A stretch of 64,000 nt of DNA from BM003 sp963699835. Its GTDB lineage: Bacteria > Pseudomonadota > Gammaproteobacteria > Steroidobacterales > BM003. The notes under the pieces were generated by a model. The model saw nothing but the letters and a program-made list of their open reading frames with translations. It made no database searches and was not told the origin of the DNA. The stretch covers positions 345,512-409,511 of the forward strand of contig CAVOVJ010000006.1 of NCBI GenBank assembly GCA_963699835.1, in the 5' to 3' direction. Position numbers and translations under genes: made by a program. This document shows, one piece after another, positions 57,622-64,000 of this stretch (position 1 is its first letter; the number at the start of each line of letters is the position of its first letter).

Positions 57622-57743
57622 TTTTCGAGCATTTTGAAGAACTTTTTGAGCATGGTATTGTTCATGGTATTACCGTTTAGCTGGATAATAAGTTATTGAA
57701 TATAAAAGATAAAAATGGCCTATTGATAATAGAGTGGGAGTGA
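57622..57743. repeat. att-like site B: 110-bp arm plus core
   Basis: An AT-rich arm running from TTTTCGAGCATTTTGAAG, through a doubled CATGGTATT (57651, 57663), to GATAATA, then the core GAGTGGGAGTGA. It matches the stretch at 61164-61286 at roughly 80% by eye over its whole length. The doubled CATGGTATT could be arm-type recombinase sites. Confidence 0.8.
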
Positions 57744-57976
57744 CGGGCACTGACAGGCAATGTCTGGCACTGGCTGGTAACAACGGATTCCAAAACCACG
57801 AAGCCCGGCGTAATAGCGGGCTTTTTCGTTTATCTAGGGGTGATCCTGTATTCGACCTGTTGCTGGCGGACATTCACAGGCAGTGGCGAATACCGTTTGC
57901 CTTTGCAGTGACCATCGGGGCCAGTAACTTCAAAAAGTAGCTCTAGCTTCGTATCGGGTAGGTCAGGGAATTGTGG
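57744..57976. other. Element 2 left arm and non-coding stretch
   Basis: Holds the left-end arm (to about 57785) and a terminator (57801-57826). A short plus-strand open frame (57734-57940) starts upstream of the core's end and has no recognisable domain, so I do not call it a gene. Confidence 0.5.
57801..57826 (+). terminator. Rho-independent terminator in the left part of element 2
   Basis: AAGCCCG (57801-57807) pairs with CGGGCTT (57817-57823), followed by a T run to 57826. It would stop guaA read-through or insulate the cassette. Confidence 0.8.
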
Positions 57977-58498
57977 TTACAGTGTCTCCAGAGATGCCAT
58001 GGGCACAAACAGCTTCATGGGGTTGTCGGTCAACGGCAAGAAGAAGTCGAACGATTGGTAGAAGGCCAGTGCGTCGTGGTCGAGCACATCAAGAACGACG
58101 CCCATGGCGGGCACGCCGTTCGGGTTGCTGGCTATCTGATAGGCATGCCTTAGCGCATGTACCAGTGTTTTTGCTCCCAGGCCTTGCCGATGGAACCGTT
58201 GGTCGATGCCGAGTTGCGCCAGCAAGATGACGGGAACGGGATAGCGCGGCAGGCGAGACGGGTCTGGCAGCTCTTCGCGCACCAATGTCTGATGGGCTAG
58301 TGTGTAGTACGCGGCTACCTCGGGTTTCTCTGAAGTGTCTCCGGTGGTGTAGGGCAGTACAAAGGTTCGGTTCAGGTTCAATGCCATGTTCTTCGCCGCA
58401 TAGCGGCGAAGATACACGTTGATGGACTCCTTGCCGCAGTCAAATGTTTTGACATTGATCGCGCGTGGATCCAGTGGCAAAAACTCAACGGTCGGCAT
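57977..58498 (-). CDS. GNAT-family acetyltransferase toxin (TacT/AtaT-like)
   Basis: A 173-aa GNAT. The acetyl-CoA-binding motif is in IDQRFHRQGLGAKTLVHAL (R/QxxGxG/A), and the C-terminal FYQSFDFFLPL is usual for the toxin subfamily that acetylates aminoacyl-tRNA. It overlaps the DUF1778 antitoxin gene upstream by 14 bp, the standard type II arrangement. The substrate tRNA is not shown. Confidence 0.9.
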   Translation of the reverse strand: MPTVEFLPLDPRAINVKTFDCGKESINVYLRRYAAKNMALNLNRTFVLPYTTGDTSEKPEVAAYYTLAHQTLVREELPDPSRLPRYPVPVILLAQLGIDQRFHRQGLGAKTLVHALRHAYQIASNPNGVPAMGVVLDVLDHDALAFYQSFDFFLPLTDNPMKLFVPMASLETL

Positions 58499-58778
58499 TC
58501 AGCACGAAGCCCTCTTGGTCAAGTGCTTGTGCTGCCTTACGAAGCCTGGCTGTTGGCGCAGGCGGGTTGTCACAGGCCTCGCAAAAAGCGTCGAACTGCG
58601 CGTTGGTCAGTTGAATACTGCTGTAGGCTTCCAATACTTCCGGCGCATGTTGCTTCACCAGCTGGGTGACGTAGGCCTTGATACTGGTTAAGCCCGACGC
58701 ACGTGCCGCGCGCTCTGCCAGTGCATAGGTTTCTTCATCCCATTGCATTTCATAACGTACAGGTTTGGGCATGGTCAT
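58485..58778 (-). CDS. DUF1778-type antitoxin of the GNAT toxin
   Basis: A 97-aa ribbon-helix-helix protein (YEMQWDEETYALAERAARASG, then LTSIKAYVTQLVKQHAPEVL). The frame is open to 58847, but the starts at 58778 (MTMPK) or 58772 (MPKPV) are preferred because upstream lies an operator array. Neutralises the adjacent GNAT toxin and probably represses the pair. Confidence 0.85.
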   Translation of the reverse strand: MTMPKPVRYEMQWDEETYALAERAARASGLTSIKAYVTQLVKQHAPEVLEAYSSIQLTNAQFDAFCEACDNPPAPTARLRKAAQALDQEGFVLNADR

Positions 58779-58779
58779 C

Positions 58780-58841
58780 TCCGTAAATTCTCTACGGAAT
58801 AAATCCGTAATGAGAGAAAGTATTACGGAATTTATCCGTAA
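58780..58841. promoter_or_regulatory. TCCGTA/TACGGA operator array upstream of GNAT TA pair
   Basis: Five half-sites lie in 62 bp: TCCGTA (58780), TACGGA (58793), TCCGTA (58804), TTACGGA (58823) and TCCGTAA (58835). The last two form a perfect inverted repeat around ATTTA, and 58793/58804 form another around ATAAA. Consistent with cooperative binding of the RHH antitoxin. Confidence 0.75.
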
Positions 58842-58883
58842 AAGCAAGGAGAACGTTCGGGAGTCCGTCCGTGGCGCTCATTG

Positions 58884-58931
58884 ACTGTAACAGTACAGTA
58901 TGAGAGCCTGCCGATACTGTATTGTTACAGT
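58884..58931. promoter_or_regulatory. 48-bp inverted repeat upstream of MbcA/ParS-type gene
   Basis: ACTGTAACA (58884) and TGTTACAGT (58923) form the outer arms, with TACAGTAT and ATACTGTA as inner arms. It lies 24 bp before the start codon and probably serves as a promoter/operator for autoregulation. Confidence 0.65.
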
Positions 58932-58954
58932 TTCGGTGTAAAGATGAGTGAAAA

Positions 58955-59353
58955 ATGATGAGCGCAAACTTCGAGCAACTATTACAGCCGTACTCGACAG
59001 AACCGGGTTCCCTGCTGCCGGTGATCTTCAATATTTTCTCGCTTTGGCGTCTGACCGGGCAGCAGCAGATGACGTTGCTGGGCTTGAGCAACGAAAAGAC
59101 GCTCTACAACTGGAAAAACCAGCCGGAGAAAGCAAAGCTGACCCGGGACTGTCTGGAACGGGCCAGCTATATCCTTGGTATCTACCGGGCGTTACAGATT
59201 CTCTTTCCGGATGAAGCGCAAAGCGATCAGTGGCTTCATGCACCCAATGACAATCCGCTGTTCGATGGCTCGACGCCAGTGGACAAAATGTTGGGAGGTT
59301 TGGTCGTCGACCTGGCGGTTGTTCGAGAGCATCTCGATAGTCAACCGTCATGA
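58955..59353 (+). CDS. MbcA/ParS/Xre-type antitoxin (DUF2384)
   Basis: A 132-aa protein. The N-terminal half has an HTH-like segment (LTGQQQMTLLGLSNEKTLYNW) and the C-terminal half the DUF2384 toxin-binding motif (YRALQILFPDEAQSDQWLH, NPLFDGSTPVDKML). Such antitoxins pair with RES-domain NAD-degrading toxins encoded directly after them. Here only a 24-codon frame (59350-59424, MSTAPALFSV) follows, overlapping the stop by ATGA, so the toxin seems lost or replaced. A second ATG at 58958 is an alternative start. Confidence 0.85.
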   Translation: MMSANFEQLLQPYSTEPGSLLPVIFNIFSLWRLTGQQQMTLLGLSNEKTLYNWKNQPEKAKLTRDCLERASYILGIYRALQILFPDEAQSDQWLHAPNDNPLFDGSTPVDKMLGGLVVDLAVVREHLDSQPS

Positions 59354-59424
59354 GCACCGCACCGGCCTTGTTCTCGGTGACCATGACGGCCGAGCTTCAA
59401 TCACTGCCCATGGTCCAAGCCTGA
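59350..59424 (+). pseudogene. Possible remnant of the cognate toxin
   Basis: A 24-codon open frame starting in the antitoxin stop (ATGA). Position is exactly where a RES toxin would begin, but too little sequence remains to identify it. Weak call based on context. Confidence 0.3.
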
Positions 59425-59448
59425 CAGCACACAGTTAGGGTTGAGGAT

Positions 59449-60699
59449 ATGATACGCCCCGCGAAACACAAATGGACATTTCCCGCTCGCTTCCGTGCAG
59501 GAGCCTACCGCTGGAGATCCTCCAAATTAGCCTGCCAGCGATTACGCGAAGCCGTTTCCGAAATCAAGAAGGTGGCGAAGAAAGAACCTGATCTGGCTGC
59601 AGAAGGTGCCGTCCGCCTGATCGAAAAGCTTTGGCCTGCGCTGGAGCATGTGGACAGCTCCAGCGGCGCCCTGGGTTCTGCGGTGAACAAAGCACTCGAC
59701 CAACTGCTTCCCGTCATCATCAACGCGCCGGCGGATGCCAATACACGCCAAAAATGGCTCGAACGCTTATGGCAGGCGATGGAGGATGATGGCGTCGACT
59801 ACCTGGGGCCGGTGGGTGACCGCTGGGGAGAGGTGTGCGGTTCGGTGGAAACCGCCAATCAGTGGGCCGAAGAATTGATGCCGACATTGAGGTCGTGTTG
59901 GACCGACCCGAATCCGGGAAACTATTTTCATGGCGCAACGGCCTGCCTGTCCTGCCTGCTGGTGGCCGAACGCTATCAGGATCTGCTCGACCTGCTGGCG
60001 CTGGACCGTAAACCCTTCTGGCACTACCGTCGCTATGGCGTCGAGGCGTTATTGTCGATGGGCAAGAAGTCGGAAGCGCTGCAATACGCCGAGGCATCCA
60101 GAGGCTTGAACCAACCGGATTCGGCGATTGATCAGGCCTGCGAAGAGATCCTGATTTCCTCGGGTCTCCATGATGAGGCCTATCGGCGCTATGGGCTGAG
60201 GGCGGCCCAGGGAAATTCGTATCTCGCGCGGTTTCGTGCTGTGGCAAAACGCTACCGCATGAAGGATGCGTCAGTGATTCTGGCTGATCTCATCGCCACG
60301 ACCCCTGGAGATGAAGGAAAATGGTTTGCGACCGCAAAGGAACTCGAGCTGTACGATCTCGCATTGGACCTTGCGAACCGCAGCCCCTGTGATCCAAAAA
60401 CACTGACCAGGGCGGCCAGGGATAACCTCGATTCGGCACCAGAATTTGCTCTGGGTTCAGCCCTGGCCGCATTGCGCTGGTTGAGTGAGGGGTGGGGTTA
60501 CGAGGTGACCAGCGTCGATGTGATAGAGGCCTATGACCGGGCAATGGACGCAGCCACTAGGTTGAATAGGGCTGACGACGTCACCGAGCAGATCCGGCAA
60601 CTGGTTGAGGCGAACGACAATGGGGCGAGACAGTTTGTGCGCCAGGCGTTGCAGGGAAGAATGCGCGTCGGTGGTGACGACGATGGCCCAGTGACATAA
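59449..60699 (+). CDS. Unknown 416-aa helical-repeat protein
   Basis: An intact 416-aa protein without a motif I can place with certainty. It is helix-rich, with TPR/HEAT-like features (YQDLLDLLALDRKPFWHYRR, GVEALLSMGKKSEALQYAEA, LYDLALDLANRSPCDPKTL), and begins basic (MIRPAKHKWTFPARFR). It may relate to the DUF6880-type proteins. Sits between an MbcA-type antitoxin and a HigA-like regulator inside element 2. No catalytic motif, signal peptide or membrane helix is visible, so it is probably cytosolic. A defence or addiction role is possible but not shown. Confidence 0.75.
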   Translation: MIRPAKHKWTFPARFRAGAYRWRSSKLACQRLREAVSEIKKVAKKEPDLAAEGAVRLIEKLWPALEHVDSSSGALGSAVNKALDQLLPVIINAPADANTRQKWLERLWQAMEDDGVDYLGPVGDRWGEVCGSVETANQWAEELMPTLRSCWTDPNPGNYFHGATACLSCLLVAERYQDLLDLLALDRKPFWHYRRYGVEALLSMGKKSEALQYAEASRGLNQPDSAIDQACEEILISSGLHDEAYRRYGLRAAQGNSYLARFRAVAKRYRMKDASVILADLIATTPGDEGKWFATAKELELYDLALDLANRSPCDPKTLTRAARDNLDSAPEFALGSALAALRWLSEGWGYEVTSVDVIEAYDRAMDAATRLNRADDVTEQIRQLVEANDNGARQFVRQALQGRMRVGGDDDGPVT

Positions 60700-60808
60700 C
60701 CCAGTGACAGAAACGGAATGTTGTTGGGGCATTAAATCAGGTGACATATATGCTACCATTGGCTTCATATGACAGGGGCTAGAGAATACCTCGACAGTGA
60801 GAAACCTG

Positions 60809-61132
60809 ATGGCTTTGACGAAGGATTTTAGGGACACCATACAGGCACGCGCCCAACGGGATCCGGCGTTTCGCAAGGCTCTGCTGCAGGAAGGGGTCGA
60901 ACACCTACTGGCCGATGATGTCGATACCGGCAAGGCAGTGCTGCGCGACTACATCAACGCGACCATCGGGTTTGAGGAGCTGTCCCGGGTCCTTGGCAAA
61001 TCGAGCAAGAGTCTCATGCGCATGTTCGGGCCGAAAGGGAATCCCCAGGCGAGGAACTTGTTCGCGGTCATCCATTACCTGCAGGAGCAGCAGGGCATAC
61101 ACCTGGAAGTCAAAGCCCGGAAAGTGGCCTAG
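60809..61132 (+). CDS. HigA-like addiction-module transcriptional regulator (unpaired)
   Basis: A 107-aa protein resembling the COG3636 putative antidote family. A helical N-terminus (FRDTIQARAQRDPAFRKALL) is followed by an Xre-like HTH (IGFEELSRVLGKSSKSLMRMF). Normally paired with an upstream HigB/RelE toxin of about 100 aa; none is present, since the 416-aa protein lies before it. ATG at 60809 is preferred; 60797 is four codons earlier. Confidence 0.8.
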   Translation: MALTKDFRDTIQARAQRDPAFRKALLQEGVEHLLADDVDTGKAVLRDYINATIGFEELSRVLGKSSKSLMRMFGPKGNPQARNLFAVIHYLQEQQGIHLEVKARKVA

Positions 61133-61163
61133 AGTGCGTTGTGGCGGTGCTCAATCTGCAAAT

Positions 61164-61286
61164 CTTTCGAGTATTTTGAAGGAATTTCTGAGCATGGTAT
61201 TTTTCATGGTATTACCGTTTTTACAGGAAAATAAGCCATTGATAATAAAAGATAAAAAAGGCTTATTTATAATAGAGTGGGAGTGA
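61164..61286. repeat. att-like site C: 110-bp arm plus core
   Basis: Same arm as at 57622: CTTTCGAGTATTTTGAAGG, doubled CATGGTATT (61193, 61205), an inverted ATAAGCC/GGCTTAT pair (61230, 61260), then ATAATA and the core GAGTGGGAGTGA at 61275-61286. Confidence 0.8.
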
Positions 61287-61293
61287 TCGGGTA

Positions 61294-62651
61294 GTGTCAA
61301 TAATTCCTCGCACTTTCGATTCTGCGGCGGTCTCGGTCCGCGCGAGCTACGCGACCGCGTAGCGAGTTTCTCTGTCCATCTCCTCCAGCAGTTTCATGTT
61401 CATGTATTTGCGTGTGCCCCAACTCGTCGTCGCCGCGTGACGTAGTCGTGCCGCCACGAGCATCAGCGCCGACTTGCCATCAGGGAACGCGCCGACGACC
61501 TTCGTTCGCCGTCGCGCTTCCTTGAGCAACCGTTCCATCGGATTGTTCGTCTTCAGCTTGATCCAATGCTCCGATGGGTACGCATAGTAGGTCAGCGTCT
61601 CGTCGATGTGCTCGGCGACCCACGCCGCCGCCGTCCTGAGCCTCATCTTGTTCAGTGCGTCGACGACATCTTTGGCCTTAGCCTGCGCCGCCTCGCGGCT
61701 CTCCTGGGCGTGTATCAACTTGAGCATCGCCGACACGTGGCGCATTTTGTTGCGCGGCACATGCGAGAAGACGTTGCGGTAGGCGTGCACGACGCAACGC
61801 TGCCAGTCGGCATCGGGGAAGACCTCGTCTATCGACTCGACCAATCCCATGCACGCGTCGGAGACGAACAGGCGGACGCCTTTCAGACCTCGGGCCTTGA
61901 GCGACTTCAGGAACGCGAACCAGCCGGCCTTGTCCTCCTTGTGGCCCTCGCTGACGCCCAGTACGCGGCGATAACCCTCGCTGTCGACGCCGATCGCGGC
62001 CAGCACCGAGACGTTCTTCACCTCGCCGCCCCAGCTGCGCTTGAGGACGATGCCGTCGAGGTAGACATACGGGAAGCTTCCCTCGAGCGGTGCCGTGCGC
62101 CAGCGCTCGATGTGCTTGTACACCTTCTGGTTGAGCTTACTGACCGTGCCCGACGACACCCGCGTACCCCACAGCGCCTCGGTAATATCCTCGACGCGTC
62201 GTACTGATACGCCGGCCAGGTACATCTGAACGATCGCCTCTTCGACCGACACCTCGCGACGACGATAGCGCTCGATGATCGCGGTCTCGAACGTCTGGCG
62301 GCGTAGCTTGGGCATCTTCACCGTCACCTTGCCCGCCTTGGTCTGAAGCTTGCGGTCGTAGTGGCCGGCCCGGGTATCCACCCGCTCCGGCGAGCGCTGG
62401 TAGCGCTGTGCGCCGCACAGATCGTCGGCCTCGGCGTCGAGCAGCGCGTTGAGCGTCTCCTCGACCGTGCCGCGGACCATCTCGTCGAGGTGGGCCCGGA
62501 TCTCGCTCTCATCGATCCGGATCACCTTGCTCGGCGGCTTCGTGCTATCTTTTTCCATGGTGGTCTACATTGGTCTGTTGCTGTCGTCTCGGAACTTCAG
62601 TTCTGACAGACCGAGGCCACCGCCTCTTCAAATGTGCGAAAAATAATTTAC
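61294..62651. mobile_element. IS256-family insertion sequence
   Basis: About 1.36 kb around a full-length transposase. The ends show imperfect inverted repeats: left GTGTCAATAATTCCTCGCAC (61294) and right, read inwards on the other strand, GTAAATTATTTTTCGCACAT (62651). Matches centre on TCGCAC. I see no clear target-site duplication, so the exact limits may be off by a few bases. Confidence 0.8.
61347..62558 (-). CDS. IS256-family transposase
   Basis: A 403-aa DDE (mutator-type) transposase. Catalytic residues: Asp in VYLDGIVLKR, Asp in FVSDACMGL and Glu in TNNPMERLLKEARRR, with the C/H-rich WQRCVVHAYRNVF of the family. The frame is intact, so the element could be active or recently arrived. 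Confidence 0.95.
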   Translation of the reverse strand: MEKDSTKPPSKVIRIDESEIRAHLDEMVRGTVEETLNALLDAEADDLCGAQRYQRSPERVDTRAGHYDRKLQTKAGKVTVKMPKLRRQTFETAIIERYRRREVSVEEAIVQMYLAGVSVRRVEDITEALWGTRVSSGTVSKLNQKVYKHIERWRTAPLEGSFPYVYLDGIVLKRSWGGEVKNVSVLAAIGVDSEGYRRVLGVSEGHKEDKAGWFAFLKSLKARGLKGVRLFVSDACMGLVESIDEVFPDADWQRCVVHAYRNVFSHVPRNKMRHVSAMLKLIHAQESREAAQAKAKDVVDALNKMRLRTAAAWVAEHIDETLTYYAYPSEHWIKLKTNNPMERLLKEARRRTKVVGAFPDGKSALMLVAARLRHAATTSWGTRKYMNMKLLEEMDRETRYAVA

Positions 62652-62723
62652 GTTATCTTTTCGACACCAGCGAAGCTGCCCTGGAAGGTATTAATTAAAC
62701 AGTTGCGACTAAAGGAGAAAATT

Positions 62724-63113
62724 ATGAACAGATTTTTGAATCTTACCAGCTTATTGAAACTTACAGGTCTGCTGCTGCTGGCGGCGTCCATTTCCGGGTT
62801 TTCAATCGCGGGTGCCGTCGGCGAAGGAATGAAACTGGCGGTCGAGTGCAAGACCGACGAAGCCGTGGAGGTTCTTGACAAAGCCCAGAAAAAGAGGGGC
62901 CTGACCGGGGCGCTGGCCATACTGGAGTTGGAAGCCGTGCTGCGTGACGCCGGACGTGACGAGCAGGCTGACGCCCTTCAGACAAAGCGTGAAAGCAAGC
63001 AGGCAGGGATGACCGAGAAGCAGAAGGAAGAAGCCGAAAAGGCGATTCTCGAGACGGTTGACAACATCCGCAACGAGCGGAAGAAGCAGACCGGCAGCGC
63101 CACCTGCCCGTAG
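62724..63113 (+). CDS. Small exported protein of unknown function
   Basis: A 129-aa protein from ATG 62724 after AAAGGAG. Signal peptide LTGLLLLAASISGFSIAGA, then a helical, charge-rich body (EAVEVLDKAQKKRGLTGAL, TEKQKEEAEKAILETVDNI). The end is CP. No family recognised. Cargo of element 3. Confidence 0.7.
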   Translation: MNRFLNLTSLLKLTGLLLLAASISGFSIAGAVGEGMKLAVECKTDEAVEVLDKAQKKRGLTGALAILELEAVLRDAGRDEQADALQTKRESKQAGMTEKQKEEAEKAILETVDNIRNERKKQTGSATCP

Positions 63114-63160
63114 CTGCTGCAGGGGGCTGCACGAGACTCGCCGCCCCCGTAAACCTCCTT

Positions 63161-63617
63161 CTACTCGTACGCCCTGGTAGTGGTGCGAAAACCGTCCTGC
63201 CAGACAAAGGCACGGTAGCACGGGCCGATATCGTCGCTGCACTGAGAGGAGTGGACCGCAAGCACAAGACGTTCTGCCCGTCGACATCCGACCACCTGCC
63301 ACCTGTGGGCCAAGGAACTCGTAGGTCTTGTCAGGTGCCACAACCCACAGAAATGTACCGCCGCTACCTCCCCACAGGGTTATCGCGGTGGAGCAGGAAA
63401 ACTGGGCTCCGTCGATCAGTTCCTCCGGCTCCCCATCACCGGTGAAATCGTACCGAACGACCGCCTTGTCGGTCGAATGAAACTCCCCGTTGTCGAGGCC
63501 GTTGCATTCAAGTTTTGCCTTTTCGATGATTTCCGCCGAGGAAGTTGGGAGGTTGTCGGCCAGTGTGAAGCCGGGGATCAATGTGGTGAGCAATGTAATA
63601 AAAAATGAAAACCGCAT
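63161..63617 (-). CDS. Exported protein with Ca-binding-like repeat (frameshifted)
   Basis: Starts at 63617 with a signal peptide (FFITLLTTLIPGFTLA). The middle has YDFTGDGEPEELIDG, a DxDxDG-like loop as in FG-GAP/EF-hand proteins, and FSCSTAITLWGGSGGTFLW. Near 63320 one base is lost or gained so that YEFL continues as AHRWQVVGCRRAERL and ends FVWQDGFRTTTRAYE at 63161. Unknown function. About 151 aa when rebuilt. Confidence 0.65.
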
Positions 63618-63756
63618 AGCGTCTCCTTCAATTTTGATATTCTCTCACACTAAAAAGTTAAAGGATTATTCCAGCCTTTCATGATAATGGATCGTCAATG
63701 ACTCAATTGTATTTCGCCTTCAGGAGCGGCCGCAGCACATAGTCGATGATCCGGCG

Positions 63757-63936
63757 CCGGCTTACCACCACGTCCACCTCGGCTCAGGGAATATCCGTTA
63801 TCAACTCAAAACGCCCTACAGTGATGGGATCACCCATGTCATGTTCGAATCGCTGGATGTCATGTCGCACATCCTTGTGCTCCACCCTTCGGGCGATCCT
63901 TGTCGAATATTAGGGGACCACGGTTTTCTTGTGTGA
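63757..63936 (+). pseudogene. IS91-like (Y2) transposase C-terminal remnant
   Basis: A 59-codon frame without start reads AYHHVHLGSGNIRYQLKTPY, then SDGITHVMFESLDVMSHI, close to the conserved RYxLKTPYxDGTTHVxFEPLDF block of IS91-type putative transposases, then diverges and stops. The remainder of the gene is missing. Confidence 0.7.
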
Positions 63937-63981
63937 TCCTCCTGAAGGAAACGGAAATCGTGGTCTCCTATTGTTTAATTG

Positions 63982-64000
63982 TTGGAGTATTTTGAAGGGA
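63982..64000. repeat. Start of a further arm copy (att-like site D, cut by window end)
   Basis: TTGGAGTATTTTGAAGGGA matches the beginning of the arm at 61168 (TCGAGTATTTTGAAGGAAT) with a few differences. The core itself would lie about 100 bp past the window. Confidence 0.65.

Larger units (their letters stand above)
56911..57743. mobile_element. Tandem element 1 at the guaA 3' end (ParDE cassette)
   Basis: Bounded by the 12-bp core GAGTGGGAGTGA at 56911-56922 (end of guaA) and 57732-57743. Contents: a minus-strand ParD/ParE module and an AT-rich arm at the right end. No integrase. The right-hand arm matches the arm before the next core, so this is a unit of about 821 bp, consistent with a small site-specifically inserted cassette. 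Confidence 0.75.
57732..61286. mobile_element. Tandem element 2 at the guaA 3' end (TA-rich cassette)
   Basis: A 3543-bp unit between core B (57732) and core C (61275). Left end: the same CTGACAGGCAATGTCTGGC-type arm as element 1. Right end: the 110-bp arm. Cargo: GNAT toxin and DUF1778 antitoxin (minus strand), an MbcA/ParS-type antitoxin, a 416-aa unknown protein and a HigA-like regulator (plus strand). No integrase or transposase. Confidence 0.75.
61275..64000. mobile_element. Tandem element 3 at the guaA 3' end (incomplete)
   Basis: Starts at core C and continues past the window. An IS256-family insertion lies 19 bp from the core start, having split or replaced the usual left arm. Behind it are two small exported proteins and an IS91-like remnant, and the last 19 bases begin a further copy of the arm, so its right end should lie about 100 bp beyond. 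Confidence 0.65.

Noticed and set aside
57734..57940. 68-codon frame at the left of element 2
   Set aside because: Begins within the recombination core, runs through the arm and a terminator, and has no domain.
61566..62207. Plus-strand frame inside the IS256 transposase gene
   Set aside because: Antisense shadow of the transposase.
56911..64000. Tn7-like insertion downstream of a gua gene
   Set aside because: Tn7-like elements are known at guaC, not guaA. There are no TGT ends, no repeated TnsB-type sites and no tns genes, and the pattern of a shared core with separate arms fits site-specific recombination better.
56911..64000. Integron cassette array with attC sites
   Set aside because: The repeats do not form the folded attC structure with R and L boxes around a variable terminal structure, and no intI is seen.

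Overview
The window is a chromosomal segment of a GC-rich gammaproteobacterium. Gene order supports this: queA-tgt-yajC-secD-secF, rlmN-pilW-rodZ-hisS-yfgM-bamB-der, xseA-guaB-guaA, xerD-dsbC, and a DUF3450/ExbB/ExbB/ExbD/ExbD/TonB/TPR energy-transduction operon typical of marine and sediment gammaproteobacteria. I cannot name the genus. A Woeseia/Steroidobacter/Chromatiales-like lineage is a guess from gene content.

Layout. 0-2 kb: a broken CBU_0592-type membrane protein, an ACT-domain protein and an orphan NeuC-type UDP-GlcNAc 2-epimerase. 2-4.3 kb: tyrosine catabolism (MarR regulator, hppD, maiA), with two matching palindromes between regulator and hppD. 4.4-6.8 kb: a membrane-anchored FadE-like acyl-CoA dehydrogenase that lacks the expected catalytic Glu. 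6.8-15.1 kb (minus strand): thiolase, LiuC-like hydratase, SDR dehydrogenase, ETF-ubiquinone oxidoreductase, acetoacetyl-CoA synthetase, ZapE and a thioredoxin-like protein. Facing it is fused isobutyryl-CoA mutase IcmF (15.4-18.9 kb). Together these suit branched-chain and short-chain acyl-CoA and acetoacetate oxidation. 19-24.5 kb: the TonB operon. 24.5-33 kb: acyltransferase, XerD, DsbC, NUDIX protein, tRNA-Leu(CAA), alpha/beta hydrolase, isochorismatase-family hydrolase and an ECF sigma/anti-sigma/PDZ module. 32.5-38 kb: queuosine genes and Sec genes. 38-57 kb: housekeeping genes (suhB, trmJ, iscS, an IscU-like protein, iscA, ndk, rlmN to der, metX-family, M23 peptidase, xseA, guaB, guaA).

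57-64 kb is accessory DNA and the most interesting part. The last four codons of guaA (GAG TGG GAG TGA) recur at 57732 and 61275. Both downstream copies are preceded by the same roughly 110-bp AT-rich arm, and the start of another such arm is visible at the window end. The first two copies share about 50 bp on their right side. This is the pattern of tandem site-specific insertions at the guaA 3' end. They form a cassette-like array: element 1 carries ParD/ParE; element 2 carries a GNAT toxin/DUF1778 antitoxin pair, an unpaired MbcA/ParS-type antitoxin, an unknown 416-aa protein and a HigA-like regulator; element 3 carries an IS256 insertion, exported small proteins and an IS91-like remnant. 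No integrase is visible in any of them.

Data quality: about 17 genes, including essential or highly conserved ones (secF, queA, ETF-QO), contain one or more single-base frameshifts, several at homopolymers. I read most of these as sequencing or assembly indels, not pseudogenes, and annotate the reconstructed gene span.
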